A stretch of 64,000 nucleotides of DNA from Legionellales bacterium (GCA_002721165.1 PBJS01000024.1:1-64000), one strand, 5' to 3'. Counted from the first letter of the stretch, positions 33,881 to 43,426 are shown. Translations and numbers: made by a program. Notes: a model not told the origin generated them from the sequence alone.

Positions 33881-34927
33881 TTAATCAAGAGTAAGTATAT
33901 CTAAACCATATTCATCAATCATCTCAAGATATTTGCCTCCTCCTCTGGCAACACAAGTTAGAGGGTCTTCAGCAATAATTACAGGAACACCGCATTCTTC
34001 CATTAACAATGTATCTAAACTTTTTAGCATCGCACCTCCACCAGTTAATACTAATCCCTGTTCAGCGACATCAGAACCCAGTTCAGGTGGTGTTTTTTCC
34101 AATGCATTTTTTACAGCGTCAACTATTCCTATAAGCGGTTCTTGTAAAGCTTCTAAAATCTCATTACTATTCAACGTGAAGCTCCTTGGGATCCCTTCTG
34201 CAAGGTTCCGTCCTCTTACTACCAATTCATTTACTTCATTCCCAGGATACGCACACCCAATTTCTTTTTTTATTCGTTCAGCAGTTGAATCCCCAATTAA
34301 ACTTCCATAATTTCTTCGCACGTAATTTATTATTGCATCATCGAATCGATCACCACCGATACGTATAGAGTTAGAATAAACAATTCCATTTAATGAAATG
34401 ATTGCGACTTCTGTAGTACCACCGCCAATATCTACCACCATAGAACCTCTTGGATCACTCACAGGCATACCTGCACCAATCGCAGCTGCCATTGGTTCTT
34501 CTATCAAATGTACAGTTCTTGCCCCGGCACCACTTGCTGATTCTCTAATAGCACGTCTTTCTACTTGAGTTGAACCACAAGGAACGCAGACAAGTACTCT
34601 TGGGCTTGGTTTAAAAAATGTTGAACCATGTGCGCTATGAATAAAATATTGCAGCATTTTTTCAGTAACAGTGAAATCAGCTATAACTCCATCCTTTAAA
34701 GGGCGAATAGCAGTTATATGCCCGGGTGTTCGTCCTAACATCTTTTTTGCTGACTCTCCAACAGCAACGATAGATTTTGGGCTTATTTTGTTTCCGTCTT
34801 TACGAATTGCTACAACTGATGGTTCATCGAGAACAATGCCTTTGCTACGTACATAGATTAGTGTATTTGCTGTACCCAAATCTATGGATAAATCATTAGA
34901 AAAAAGACCTCTTATTTGTTTAAACAT
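33881..34927 (-). CDS. mreB: Rod shape-determining protein MreB
   Basis: This bacterial actin assembles into membrane-bound filaments that orient lateral wall synthesis. At 348 residues it has the N-terminal amphipathic MFKQIRGLF, the phosphate-1 motif SIDLGTANT, VVDIGGGTTEVAIIS (phosphate 2) and LTGGGAMLKSLDTLL (adenosine motif). It is first of the mreBCD series on the minus strand, 246 bases from the divergent gatC, and a promoter lies at about 34998. Confidence 0.98.
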   Translation of the reverse strand: MFKQIRGLFSNDLSIDLGTANTLIYVRSKGIVLDEPSVVAIRKDGNKISPKSIVAVGESAKKMLGRTPGHITAIRPLKDGVIADFTVTEKMLQYFIHSAHGSTFFKPSPRVLVCVPCGSTQVERRAIRESASGAGARTVHLIEEPMAAAIGAGMPVSDPRGSMVVDIGGGTTEVAIISLNGIVYSNSIRIGGDRFDDAIINYVRRNYGSLIGDSTAERIKKEIGCAYPGNEVNELVVRGRNLAEGIPRSFTLNSNEILEALQEPLIGIVDAVKNALEKTPPELGSDVAEQGLVLTGGGAMLKSLDTLLMEECGVPVIIAEDPLTCVARGGGKYLEMIDEYGLDILTLD

Positions 34928-34997
34928 AATATAACCTGCTAGTTAACATTTTTTAGCTTTTTATGGCATATACCCCGAACAGACTGAATATTACAAG

Positions 34998-35003
34998 ATT
35001 ATA
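34998..35003 (-). promoter_or_regulatory. Extended -10 promoter element for mreB
   Basis: On the minus strand TGCTATAAT (TG-N-TATAAT) gives a perfect extended -10 about 70 bases before the mreB ATG. The hexamer 17 bases upstream, TAGATG, is a weak -35. Confidence 0.5.
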
Positions 35004-35109
35004 GCAACTACCCTCGTATTCATCTAAAATCGAAAACATGCTATCTGCCAAATACAATGAGAATGAATTCCATACCTATGCAGGCGTAACTTTATCAATG
35101 GGCGGAGAT

Positions 35110-35138
35110 TTGAGCAAGCAAAAGGAACACAATAAATT
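35110..35138 (+). promoter_or_regulatory. Candidate sigma-70 promoter for gatCAB
   Basis: TTGAGC (35110-35115), 17 bases and TAAATT (35133-35138) precede the gatC ATG by 35 bases in the mreB-gatC gap. Rest of the gap: nothing else recognisable. Confidence 0.4.
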
Positions 35139-35173
35139 CCAATTTTTTCAATAAATTAAGAACGACTATTTAT

Positions 35174-35461
35174 ATGTCTCTCGATAAATCTGAAATACAG
35201 AAAATAGCCTGGTTGGCGAGATTAGCAATTAATGAAGAAGATATTGCTAATTATTGCCATGAATTAGCTGAAATTGTCAACATGATGGAACAAATGAATT
35301 CAGTAGATACAACTGATATTGCTCCGCTTGCACACCCGCTCGAGGTATTTTCAAGGCTTAGAACTGATGATGTGACAGAAACTAATCAACGTGAAAATTT
35401 CCAATCAAACACATCAGAGAAGAAAGATGGTTATTATCTTGTCCCAAAGGTAATTGAGTAA
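35174..35461 (+). CDS. gatC: Asp/Glu-tRNA amidotransferase subunit C
   Basis: GatC stabilises the GatA-GatB complex that converts Glu-tRNA-Gln and/or Asp-tRNA-Asn to the amidated form. The 95-residue protein has the family features IAWLARLAINEEDI, LAEIVNMMEQMNSVDTTDIAPLAHP and the C-terminal YYLVPKVIE. First gene of gatCAB; gatA follows after 54 bases. No role beyond the complex is expected. Confidence 0.97.
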   Translation: MSLDKSEIQKIAWLARLAINEEDIANYCHELAEIVNMMEQMNSVDTTDIAPLAHPLEVFSRLRTDDVTETNQRENFQSNTSEKKDGYYLVPKVIE

Positions 35462-35515
35462 TCAAAAAAGTTTGTTGAATTAATAATTTTAAAAATCTAT
35501 TAAAATAAAAAATAA

Positions 35516-36970
35516 ATGTATAAATCTACAATAGCGCAATTGTCAGCAGCACTCGAATCGAAAAAAATCAGTAGTGAAGAGTTAACTCGACTATATATTG
35601 AACGCTGCAATAAACACAATAAGTCACTAAATTGTTTTATTACAATTACTGAAGAAGATGCGCTAAAAAAAGCAAAACAAGCAGATAAAAAAAGATTTAA
35701 TGGAGGTCACAATCCACTTACAGGAATTCCTATTGCTCAAAAAGATATTTTTTGTACAAGAGGGACAAAAACCACTTGTGGATCCAAAATGCTAGATAAT
35801 TTCATAGCTCCATATGATGCAACAGTAATAAAAAAAATGAATGATGCTGGTTTTATAATGCTAGGAAAGACTAATATGGATGAATTTGCAATGGGTTCAT
35901 CAAACGAAACTAGCTTTTATGGACCAGTCAAAAATCCTTGGGATACTAGTCGTGTCCCAGGAGGTTCGTCGGGGGGATCGGCAAGTGCAGTTGCAGCTCG
36001 ATTATGTCCGGCAGCAACTGGTACTGACACGGGCGGCTCAATACGACAACCATCTTCATTCTGTGGTATCACTGGACTAAAACCAACCTATGGAAGAGTT
36101 TCCCGTTACGGTATGATAGCTTTTGCCTCTAGTCTTGACCAAGGAGGGCCAATGACACAGACGGCTGAAGATGCAGCATTAATTATGAATGTTATATCAG
36201 GGTTCGACCATAACGATTCAACATCGACCGAAAAACCAATAGATGACTATTCTGCTAAACTGAATAATTCAATTAAAGGGTTAAAAATTGGACTTCCAAA
36301 ACAATACTTCGATAAGAATTTGAATAATGATGTAGCTATTCTAATTGAAAATAGTATAAAAGAATTAGAAAGGCTAGGGGCAAAATGTTTTGATATTGAA
36401 TTACCTCGTACAAAATTATCTATACCCGCATATTATGTTGTGGCTCCAGCGGAATGCTCGTCTAATTTGTCCCGTTATGACGGTGTACGCTTTGGTCACC
36501 GTTGTAAGGAACCAAAAGATCTTTCAGATTTATATTGTCGAAGTCGTCAAGAAGGATTTGGTAAAGAAGTAAAAAGGCGAATAATGACTGGAACTTACGT
36601 TCTTTCTGCGGGTTACTATGACGCCTATTATTTAAAAGCACAAAAAATAAGACAAATAATACGAGACGATTTCCAAAACGCATTCAAAAATGTAGATCTA
36701 ATTGCCGGGCCTACAACAACGGGTACTGCTTTTGGGCTGAATGAAAAATTGAATGACCCGATTAGCATGTATCTCTCAGATATCTATACTGTTTCAGCAA
36801 ATCTTGCAGGGTTACCTGCAATTTCTATCCCATCTGGTTTTATTGAAAAATTACCTGTTGGGCTACAATTAATTGGTAATTATTTTCAAGAATCACTGCT
36901 AATAAATGTCGCACACCAATACCAAAAAGTAACAGACTGGCACCAAAAAATACCGCAGCCATATGAATAA
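35516..36970 (+). CDS. gatA: Asp/Glu-tRNA amidotransferase subunit A
   Basis: GatA is the glutaminase subunit (amidase-signature family) that supplies ammonia. At 484 residues it has the catalytic lysine in PIAQKDIF, the serine-rich loop PGGSSGGSASAVAAR carrying the cis-serine and nucleophile, and TGTDTGGSIRQPSSFCG. ISIPSGF and PVGLQLIG near the C-terminus are typical. It overlaps the start of gatB by 8 bases. Confidence 0.98.
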   Translation: MYKSTIAQLSAALESKKISSEELTRLYIERCNKHNKSLNCFITITEEDALKKAKQADKKRFNGGHNPLTGIPIAQKDIFCTRGTKTTCGSKMLDNFIAPYDATVIKKMNDAGFIMLGKTNMDEFAMGSSNETSFYGPVKNPWDTSRVPGGSSGGSASAVAARLCPAATGTDTGGSIRQPSSFCGITGLKPTYGRVSRYGMIAFASSLDQGGPMTQTAEDAALIMNVISGFDHNDSTSTEKPIDDYSAKLNNSIKGLKIGLPKQYFDKNLNNDVAILIENSIKELERLGAKCFDIELPRTKLSIPAYYVVAPAECSSNLSRYDGVRFGHRCKEPKDLSDLYCRSRQEGFGKEVKRRIMTGTYVLSAGYYDAYYLKAQKIRQIIRDDFQNAFKNVDLIAGPTTTGTAFGLNEKLNDPISMYLSDIYTVSANLAGLPAISIPSGFIEKLPVGLQLIGNYFQESLLINVAHQYQKVTDWHQKIPQPYE

Positions 36971-38423
36971 ACTAGAAAAATGGGAAACTGTAATAGGGCT
37001 CGAAATACATGCCCAACTATCAACAAAAAGTAAAATCTTTTCTGGCGCCTCAACAAACTATGGTGCTGATCCAAATACACAAGCTTGTGCGGTAGATTTA
37101 GGTTTGCCTGGTGTTTTGCCTGTCATTAATGAAGAAGCAATACAAATGGCAATAAAATTTGGTCTTGCTATTAATGCTAAAATTCCTAAAACATCTGTAT
37201 TCGCGAGAAAAAATTACTTTTACCCTGACCTCCCAAAAGGATATCAAATCAGTCAGTTTGAATTGCCAATAGTAAGTAACGGACATATTGAAATAGAAAC
37301 TGAGAATAAAAAAAACAAAACCATCAGAATTACAAGAGCACATCTTGAAGAAGATGCTGGTAAATCAAATCATGATGAATTTATTGGTTTCACGGGAATC
37401 GATCTTAATCGAGCAGGTAACCCTTTATTAGAAATTGTATCTGAACCGGATATGAGTAATGCAAAAGAAGCCATCAGTTATTTAAAAAAAATTCATACAC
37501 TTGTTTGTTATTTAAAAATTTGTGATGGTAACATGCAGGAAGGCTCATTTCGCTGTGACGCAAATGTTTCTATAAAGCTAAAAAAACAAAAAGAGCTAGG
37601 TACTCGTACTGAAATAAAAAACCTAAACTCTTTCAAATTTATTGAGTCGGCTATTAACTATGAAATTGAACGTCAAATTAATGTAATTGAATCTGATAAA
37701 ACAGTAGTTCAAGAAACTCGCCTCTATGATTCTAATAAAAATGAAACCCGTTCTATGCGGAGTAAAGAAGAAGCAAATGATTATAGATATTTCCCCGATC
37801 CTGATTTGCTACCAATTTTAATCGCCGATGAGACAAAAGAAGCAATTAAAAAATCAATTCCCGAATTACCGGATGTGAAATGTAAACGCTATCAAAAGGA
37901 GTTAGCTCTCTCAAAATATGATAGTGATAATTTGACCTCTAATCCAGATATAGCTGATTATTTTGAGGAAACAATAAAAATTACAAACGGCAACGCAAAA
38001 ATATGTGCAAATTGGATTATGGGTGATTTATCAGCCTCATTAAACAAAAAAAATATAGCCATAAAAAATAGCCCGGTATCAGCAAAAATGCTTGGGGATT
38101 TGATCAACCTTATTATAGATAAAACAATTTCTGGAAAAATTGCAAAAACGGTTTTTGAAGCAATGTGGAATGGTGAAGGTAACGCTATCTCGATAATAGA
38201 AAGTAAAGACCTTAAACAAGTGACTGATTCCGGTAAAATTGAGAAAATTATTGATGAGATTATTACAGAAAATTCATCTCAAGTTGAACAGTACAAAAAT
38301 TCTTCAGATGAAAAAAAACAAAAGCTAATTGGTTTTTTTGTTGGTCAAATTATGAAAAAATCTAAAGGTAAAGCCAATCCAAAACAAGTAAATGAATTAT
38401 TGAAAGAAAAATTGGATAATTAG
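36963..38423 (+). CDS. gatB: Asp/Glu-tRNA amidotransferase subunit B
   Basis: GatB binds the misacylated tRNA and phosphorylates its side chain before amidation. The 486-residue protein begins WETVIGLEIHAQLSTKSKIF and contains RAHLEEDAGKS, GIDLNRAGNPLLEIVSEPDM and RYFPDPDLLP, all GatB hallmarks, with the GatB/YqeY helical domain at the C-terminus. Its stop lies 3 bases from the stop of the convergent rplQ. Confidence 0.98.
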   Translation: MNKLEKWETVIGLEIHAQLSTKSKIFSGASTNYGADPNTQACAVDLGLPGVLPVINEEAIQMAIKFGLAINAKIPKTSVFARKNYFYPDLPKGYQISQFELPIVSNGHIEIETENKKNKTIRITRAHLEEDAGKSNHDEFIGFTGIDLNRAGNPLLEIVSEPDMSNAKEAISYLKKIHTLVCYLKICDGNMQEGSFRCDANVSIKLKKQKELGTRTEIKNLNSFKFIESAINYEIERQINVIESDKTVVQETRLYDSNKNETRSMRSKEEANDYRYFPDPDLLPILIADETKEAIKKSIPELPDVKCKRYQKELALSKYDSDNLTSNPDIADYFEETIKITNGNAKICANWIMGDLSASLNKKNIAIKNSPVSAKMLGDLINLIIDKTISGKIAKTVFEAMWNGEGNAISIIESKDLKQVTDSGKIEKIIDEIITENSSQVEQYKNSSDEKKQKLIGFFVGQIMKKSKGKANPKQVNELLKEKLDN

Positions 38424-38426
38424 GTC

Positions 38427-38816
38427 TTATTCAGTTGACCCGTCATCAGGTAACTTTTGAGGTCTATCTACTAACTCAACAATTGCCATGGCTGCCTTAT
38501 CGCCAGTTCGAAAACCGCATTTGAGAATTCGTAAATAACCGCCAGGACGCTCTTTATATCGTGGGCCTAGCTCATTAAATAACTTTGTAACAATGTTTCT
38601 GTTACGGAGACGAGAAAATGCTAAGCGTCTTTTTGCTACATTATCAATTTTTGCCATTGTGATTAGTGGTTCAGCAAAACGGCGTAGTTCCTTCGCTTTT
38701 GGTAAAGTTGTTCTAATCATTTCATGCTCTATTAATGAAACAGCCATGTTCCTAAACATTGCTTTACGATGAGAGCTATTACGGTTTAATTTTCTACCAC
38801 TTTCTCGATGACGCAT
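38427..38816 (-). CDS. rplQ: 50S ribosomal protein L17
   Basis: L17 lies near the exit of the peptide tunnel. The 129-residue protein begins MRHRESGRKLNRNSSHRKAM and has the family segments LIEHEMIRTTLPKAKELRR and GFRTGDKAAMAIVELVD. It is the last gene of the alpha operon, 18 bases after rpoA, and converges on gatB with only 3 bases between the stops. Confidence 0.98.
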   Translation of the reverse strand: MRHRESGRKLNRNSSHRKAMFRNMAVSLIEHEMIRTTLPKAKELRRFAEPLITMAKIDNVAKRRLAFSRLRNRNIVTKLFNELGPRYKERPGGYLRILKCGFRTGDKAAMAIVELVDRPQKLPDDGSTE

Positions 38817-38834
38817 TATTTTTCTCTCTTCAAA

Positions 38835-39842
38835 TTATGCTGACGCACTTTCTTGATTGTTAAACCCTACTGGCGGCCAATTATCTAAATGCATGCCCAG
38901 AGATAAACCACGTGATGCAAGTATATCTTTTATTTCAGTCAATGATTTTTTACCTAAATTTGGCGTCTTCAAAAGTTCAACTTCTGTGCGTTGAATCAAA
39001 TCTCCAATATAGTAAATACTTTCTGCTTTTAAACAATTTGCCGAACGAACAGTCAGCTCAAGATCATCAACAGGTCTTAATAAAATTGGATCAACCTCAG
39101 GTTCACTGCTTTTACTTGCTTCAATAGCTTCTTCTGCTTCAAGATCAACGAAAATAACTAACTGTGAACGAAGTATTGTTGCCGCTTCTTTTATAGCTTC
39201 ATTAGGATCAATCGTCCCATCTGTTTCTAATTCCAAAATTAACTTATCTAAATCAGTTCTTTGTTCAACTCGTGAATTACCAACATCATATGAAACACGT
39301 GTAACCGGACTAAATGAAGCATCTAATTTTATTTTCCCAATAGTCTGTTCGTCACTATCTTTGCCCCCAGCAATGACAGGCTTATAGCCTCTACCATGAG
39401 CTACCTTCATAACCATACTTAATTGACCGGCCTTCGTTAAATTAGCTATCGGATGATCAGGGTTAGCAATCTCAACATCGTGGTCAACAGTAATATCTCT
39501 TGCACATACTTCTCCTGGACCACTTTTTTTCAATGTTAATGTTGCCTCATCCTTAGCATGCATAATTATTGCAAGACCTTTAAGATTGAGAATTATATCC
39601 GTGACATCTTCTTGAACGCCTTCCATCGTTGTGTATTCATGTAATACTTCTGGTTCTATAATCTCAAGTTCGGTAACTGCACAGCCCGGCATTGACGACA
39701 GTAAAACTCGACGCAATGCATTACCAAGAGTATGGCCAAAGCCTCTTTCCAATGGTTCAATAATAATTTTTGCTGAAGTACTATTGATTTCCTCCACTTG
39801 ACATTTACGTGGTTTTAACAACTCTCTAGTTATCGATGACAT
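38835..39842 (-). CDS. rpoA: RNA polymerase alpha subunit
   Basis: The 335-residue subunit nucleates assembly of the core enzyme. The N-terminal domain has ERGFGHTLGNALRRVLLSSMPG; the C-terminal domain (about 255-320), which contacts UP elements and activators, has LELTVRSANCLKAE and TPNLGKKSLTEIKDIL with the conserved DNA-binding residues. Length is near the usual 329. In the alpha operon it lies between rpsD and rplQ. Confidence 0.98.
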   Translation of the reverse strand: MSSITRELLKPRKCQVEEINSTSAKIIIEPLERGFGHTLGNALRRVLLSSMPGCAVTELEIIEPEVLHEYTTMEGVQEDVTDIILNLKGLAIIMHAKDEATLTLKKSGPGEVCARDITVDHDVEIANPDHPIANLTKAGQLSMVMKVAHGRGYKPVIAGGKDSDEQTIGKIKLDASFSPVTRVSYDVGNSRVEQRTDLDKLILELETDGTIDPNEAIKEAATILRSQLVIFVDLEAEEAIEASKSSEPEVDPILLRPVDDLELTVRSANCLKAESIYYIGDLIQRTEVELLKTPNLGKKSLTEIKDILASRGLSLGMHLDNWPPVGFNNQESASA

Positions 39843-39866
39843 ACGTGATAATCCTCCACACGTTAA

Positions 39867-40487
39867 TTACTTAGAATACAACTCTACAACAAGCTGTTCA
39901 TTAATTTCAGACGGTAATTCATTTCTATCTGGAACGGACTTAAAAGTACCTTCCATACTCTTGGCGCTAACTTCAACCCAATCTGGAAACCCATATTGTT
40001 CTGCAACATTTAAAGCATCTTTAATTCTCAATTGATTTTTGCTTTTTTCCCTAATCGTAATCTTGTCGCTAGGTCTCACTTGAAAAGAAGGTATGTTGAC
40101 ACTTTTATCATTAACTAAAACAGTCCTATGACTTATTAATTGCCGTGCCTCATTGCGAGTTGAACCAAAACCCATTCGGTACACTACATTATCTAATCGA
40201 CATTCTAGTATCTGCAATAAATTCTCACCAGTTGAGCCTTTCTGACGCGCTGCCTCCTTGTAATACCTACGAAATTGTTTTTCAAGAACACCATAAATGC
40301 GTCTTAATTTCTGCTTTTCTCTTAATTGCAAAGCATAGTCAGACATTCTTCCAGGTCGCGCAGTTCCCATTCCTGGTGTTTTGTCTATTTGGCACTTAGT
40401 CTCTATTGGTCTTGCGCGACTTTTTAAAAATAAATCTGTCCCCTCACGACGACTAAGTTTACATTTTGGTCCAAGATAACGTGCCAT
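39867..40487 (-). CDS. rpsD: 30S ribosomal protein S4
   Basis: S4 starts assembly of the 30S body and, in E. coli, represses the alpha operon translationally. The 206-residue protein begins MARYLGPKCKLSRREG and has the S4 RNA-binding domain (RLDNVVYRMGFGSTRNEARQLI). LRRIYGVLEKQFRRYY is typical. It follows rpsK by 15 bases. Confidence 0.98.
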   Translation of the reverse strand: MARYLGPKCKLSRREGTDLFLKSRARPIETKCQIDKTPGMGTARPGRMSDYALQLREKQKLRRIYGVLEKQFRRYYKEAARQKGSTGENLLQILECRLDNVVYRMGFGSTRNEARQLISHRTVLVNDKSVNIPSFQVRPSDKITIREKSKNQLRIKDALNVAEQYGFPDWVEVSAKSMEGTFKSVPDRNELPSEINEQLVVELYSK

Positions 40488-40502
40488 AACTAATCTCCTA
40501 AA

Positions 40503-40892
40503 TTAAACACGACGCCTTTTTGGCGGACGACATCCATTATGTGGAATTGGAGTAACATCTGTAATATTAGTAATTTTAAATCCGACTGTATTAAGTGCTC
40601 GAACTGCTGACTCACGACCCGGACCGGGCCCTTTAATAAAGACCTCTAAGTTTTGTAACCCAAATTCTTTCGCAGCTTCTCCTGCTTTTTGAGATGCAAT
40701 TTGTGCTGCAAATGGAGTGCTCTTGCGTGATCCACGAAATCCACTTCCTCCTGAAGTTGCCCATGAAAGTGTATTACCTTCTCGATCAGTTATTGTAATG
40801 ATAGTATTGTTGAAAGAAGCATGTATATGAGCAATACCATCGAGAACATTCCTTTTAGATTTTTTACGTCCCTTTGTTGTTGTTTTTGCCAT
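40503..40892 (-). CDS. rpsK: 30S ribosomal protein S11
   Basis: S11 lies on the 30S platform by the E-site mRNA. Its 129 residues include HIHASFNNTIITITDREGN, WATSGGSGFRGSRKSTPFAAQ and the end HNGCRPPKRRRV, all standard. It is the second gene of the alpha operon, 21 bases after rpsM. Confidence 0.98.
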   Translation of the reverse strand: MAKTTTKGRKKSKRNVLDGIAHIHASFNNTIITITDREGNTLSWATSGGSGFRGSRKSTPFAAQIASQKAGEAAKEFGLQNLEVFIKGPGPGRESAVRALNTVGFKITNITDVTPIPHNGCRPPKRRRV

Positions 40893-40913
40893 AATTTATA
40901 TAAAACCTTTTGT

Positions 40914-41270
40914 TTATTTTTTGATCATTTTTTTCGGGCCTTTACGAGTACGTGCGTTAGTACTTGTACGTTGCCCACGAACTGGTAACCCTCTACGATG
41001 ACGAATACCACGGTTCGTACCTAGGTCCATTAAACGTTTAATATTCATTGAGACTTCTCTACGTAAATCACCCTCAAGATTTAATTTGCCAACCTCAGCA
41101 CGTATGTTGTCTAAGTCCGCCTCTGTTAATTTACTAACTTTAATTGAATATTCTAAATTTAATGCATCGCAAATTTTTTCAGCGCTAGTACGTCCGATAC
41201 CATATATATATGTCAAAGCTATATTCAGATGTTTATTGTCTGGTATATTAATTCCTGCAATACGTGCCAT
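40914..41270 (-). CDS. rpsM: 30S ribosomal protein S13
   Basis: S13 forms bridges to the large subunit from the 30S head. The 118-residue protein begins MARIAGINIPDNKHL and has IYGIGRTSAEKIC, RGIRHRRGLPVRGQRTSTNARTRKG and a lysine-rich tail that contacts the P-site tRNA. It is first of the alpha operon genes and is preceded by rpmJ. Confidence 0.98.
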   Translation of the reverse strand: MARIAGINIPDNKHLNIALTYIYGIGRTSAEKICDALNLEYSIKVSKLTEADLDNIRAEVGKLNLEGDLRREVSMNIKRLMDLGTNRGIRHRRGLPVRGQRTSTNARTRKGPKKMIKK

Positions 41271-41298
41271 TATTTTATAATCTCCATCATTTTTTATT

Positions 41299-41412
41299 TT
41301 AGCCTTGGCGTTGTTTATGACGTGGATCTGAGCAAATCACTCGTACAACCCTATTACGTCGAATTATTCTGCAATTCCGACAAATTCTTTTTACTGACGC
41401 TCTAACTTTCAT
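41299..41412 (-). CDS. rpmJ: 50S ribosomal protein L36
   Basis: A short gene of 37 codons between secY and rpsM. The product begins MKVRASVKRICRNC and ends SDPRHKQRQG, with the zinc ligands C11, C14, C27 and H32, so it is the zinc-binding form of L36. The position at the spc/alpha junction is the usual one, 28 bases before rpsM. Confidence 0.95.
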   Translation of the reverse strand: MKVRASVKRICRNCRIIRRNRVVRVICSDPRHKQRQG

Positions 41413-41439
41413 AATTAATTTTCATAGCCATTAAATAAA

Positions 41440-42783
41440 TTAACGTCTGCCATGCCCCTTAAGATTAGCTTTTTTCATGAGCCCTTCATATTGATGAGAC
41501 ATCAAGTGTGCTTGTATTTGCGACATAAAATCCATAACAACCACAACAATAATTAACAGTGATGTTCCGCCAAAATAAAACGGTACATTAAATTTAACAA
41601 TTAAAAACTCGGGTAATAAACATACAAGAGTTATATAAACAGCCCCTGCAAGTGTTAGCTTTGTTAATACTTTATCGAGGTAGCTTGCTGTTTGCTCACC
41701 AGGTCTTGTGCCAGGAATAAAAGCTCCCGATTTTTTTAAATTATCAGCAGTTTCTCGAGGATCAAAAACCATAGCAGTATAGAAGAAACAGAAAAAAATG
41801 ATTCCTGCTGCATAACACAAAACATAAATTGGTTGGCCTGGTGATAGTGTCGTTGCAAAATCCTTAAGCCAATTCATCCCCTCGCTTTGACTAAACCAGC
41901 CGGCAATTGTAGCTGGGAACAATATTAAACTTGAAGCAAATATCGGAGGTATAACTCCAGCCATATTTAACTTTAGTGGTAAATGACTTGCTTGCCCGCC
42001 GTACATCTTTCTACCAACTTGGCGTTTAGCATAATTAACAGTTATTCGTCGCTGACCTCTTTCGACAAACACAACAAATCCCGTAACAACAATTGCCAAA
42101 GCAAATAATGCGAAAACGGCTAATAAATGCATTTCACCTGTTCTAGATAATTCTAATGTTCCGCCAATTGCAGCAGGTAAGCCCGCAACAATACCAGCGA
42201 AGATTATCAATGAAATACCATTTCCAACCCCTCGCTCTGTTATCTGCTCGCCCAACCACATCAAAAACATGGTTCCAGTTACTAGTGTGGTAATTGCTAC
42301 GACTCTAAATCCAATTCCTGGGTCCATAACAACGCCTTGTCCGCTAGCTTGCTGTCCCTCTAGAGCTATAGCGACCCCAAAAGCTTGAAACGTAGCTAAA
42401 AAAACTGTTCCATAGCGAGTGTACTGAGTTATCTTTCTACGTCCCGATTCACCCTCTTTTTTAAGCTGCTTTAATTTTGGGTCAACGACAGACAACAATT
42501 GCATAATAATTGATGCAGATATATAGGGCATAATACCTAGGGCTACAACAGAGAAACGACTTAATGCTCCACCGGAAAACATATTGAACATATCCAAAAT
42601 CGTTCCACGTTGTTGGTCAAATAATTCAGCTAATGCAACAGGGTTAATTCCTGGCACTGGAATATGTGTAGCAATTCTATAAACAAATAAAGCAACTAAA
42701 ACAAAAAAAAGTCGCTGTCTTAGTTCTTTCAACTGCCCAAGTCCTGCAAGACCTCCTGGTAGAGCTGTATTTGATGTTGCCAT
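41440..42783 (-). CDS. secY: Protein translocase subunit SecY
   Basis: SecY is the channel of the Sec translocon. The 447-residue protein has ten transmembrane helices. It begins LGQLKELRQRLFFVL, and the plug and gate region FNMFSGGALSRFSVVALGIMPYISASI is well conserved. The C-terminal part has FYTAMVFDPRETADNLKKSGAFIPG with the RPGEQT loop that contacts SecA and the ribosome. It begins directly after the rplO stop, so the two are translationally coupled. Confidence 0.98.
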   Translation of the reverse strand: MATSNTALPGGLAGLGQLKELRQRLFFVLVALFVYRIATHIPVPGINPVALAELFDQQRGTILDMFNMFSGGALSRFSVVALGIMPYISASIIMQLLSVVDPKLKQLKKEGESGRRKITQYTRYGTVFLATFQAFGVAIALEGQQASGQGVVMDPGIGFRVVAITTLVTGTMFLMWLGEQITERGVGNGISLIIFAGIVAGLPAAIGGTLELSRTGEMHLLAVFALFALAIVVTGFVVFVERGQRRITVNYAKRQVGRKMYGGQASHLPLKLNMAGVIPPIFASSLILFPATIAGWFSQSEGMNWLKDFATTLSPGQPIYVLCYAAGIIFFCFFYTAMVFDPRETADNLKKSGAFIPGTRPGEQTASYLDKVLTKLTLAGAVYITLVCLLPEFLIVKFNVPFYFGGTSLLIIVVVVMDFMSQIQAHLMSHQYEGLMKKANLKGHGRR

Positions 42784-43218
42784 TTATTTTTCCACCTTTC
42801 CGCCAGCTGTTTCAATTGCGTTTTTTGCGCCTTTCGTTGGTATAAGACCTTTTATTGTTATAGGCTTATCTAACTTTCCAGATAAAATAATTTTTGCACG
42901 CTTTATGTTTTTGCTTATCAAACGTGCTGATTTAAGTACATCAATATCAATAACTTCAACATCTAGATTAGCTAATTCGTGCAAGCGAATTTCGGCAGTA
43001 ATACGGCTAACGCGAGAGCTAAATCCAATCTTTGGTAGACGTCGTTGTAAAGGCATTTGCCCACCCTCAAAACCAACCTTATGATATCCCCCAGAACGAG
43101 ATTTTTGGCCTTTATGTCCACGTCCACCAGTCTTGCCATTTGCAGAACCAATGCCACGACCAACACGTTTTGGATTTGAGGTTGAGTCTGGATGAGGTTT
43201 AAGTATGTTTAGTCGCAT
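42784..43218 (-). CDS. rplO: 50S ribosomal protein L15
   Basis: The start is the ATG at 43218 (MRLNILKPHP), the family's standard N-terminus; an in-frame start at 43239 would overlap rpmD. The 144-residue protein has RVGRGIGSANGKTGGRGHKGQKSR, with the glycine-rich RNA-binding loop, and FEGGQMPLQRRLPKIGF. It is an assembly protein of the large subunit, followed directly by secY. Confidence 0.97.
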   Translation of the reverse strand: MRLNILKPHPDSTSNPKRVGRGIGSANGKTGGRGHKGQKSRSGGYHKVGFEGGQMPLQRRLPKIGFSSRVSRITAEIRLHELANLDVEVIDIDVLKSARLISKNIKRAKIILSGKLDKPITIKGLIPTKGAKNAIETAGGKVEK

Positions 43219-43222
43219 AAAT

Positions 43223-43426
43223 TTATACCTCTTCATCAACTGTTAACAAATAATTCACTTTGTTAATCATGCCGCGTGCCTCTGGTGTATCTTCCACAGT
43301 GATACTATGTCCTATGCGCCGCAAGCCAAGCCCACTAATACATGATTTATGTTGTTTAGTGCGCCGATTTACACTTTTTATTAGTGTAACTTTTAGCTTG
43401 CCAGTAGATTTTTTTTTCTTTGCCAT
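43223..43426 (-). CDS. rpmD: 50S ribosomal protein L30
   Basis: The 67-residue protein has a short lysine-rich N-terminal extension, then KVTLIKSVNRRTKQHKSCI and GLRRIGHSITVEDTPEARGMINKV, the L30 signature. It lies between rpsE (1 base away) and rplO (4 bases), as in the E. coli spc operon. Confidence 0.97.
   Translation of the reverse strand: MAKKKKSTGKLKVTLIKSVNRRTKQHKSCISGLGLRRIGHSITVEDTPEARGMINKVNYLLTVDEEV

Noticed and set aside
33933..34310. 125-codon open frame on the plus strand
   Set aside because: It is antisense to the conserved mreB gene and has a composition expected of a shadow frame.
35038..35154. 38-codon open frame before gatC
   Set aside because: It has no Shine-Dalgarno sequence, overlaps the likely gatC promoter, and resembles nothing. 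A decayed gene remnant is possible but unsupported.
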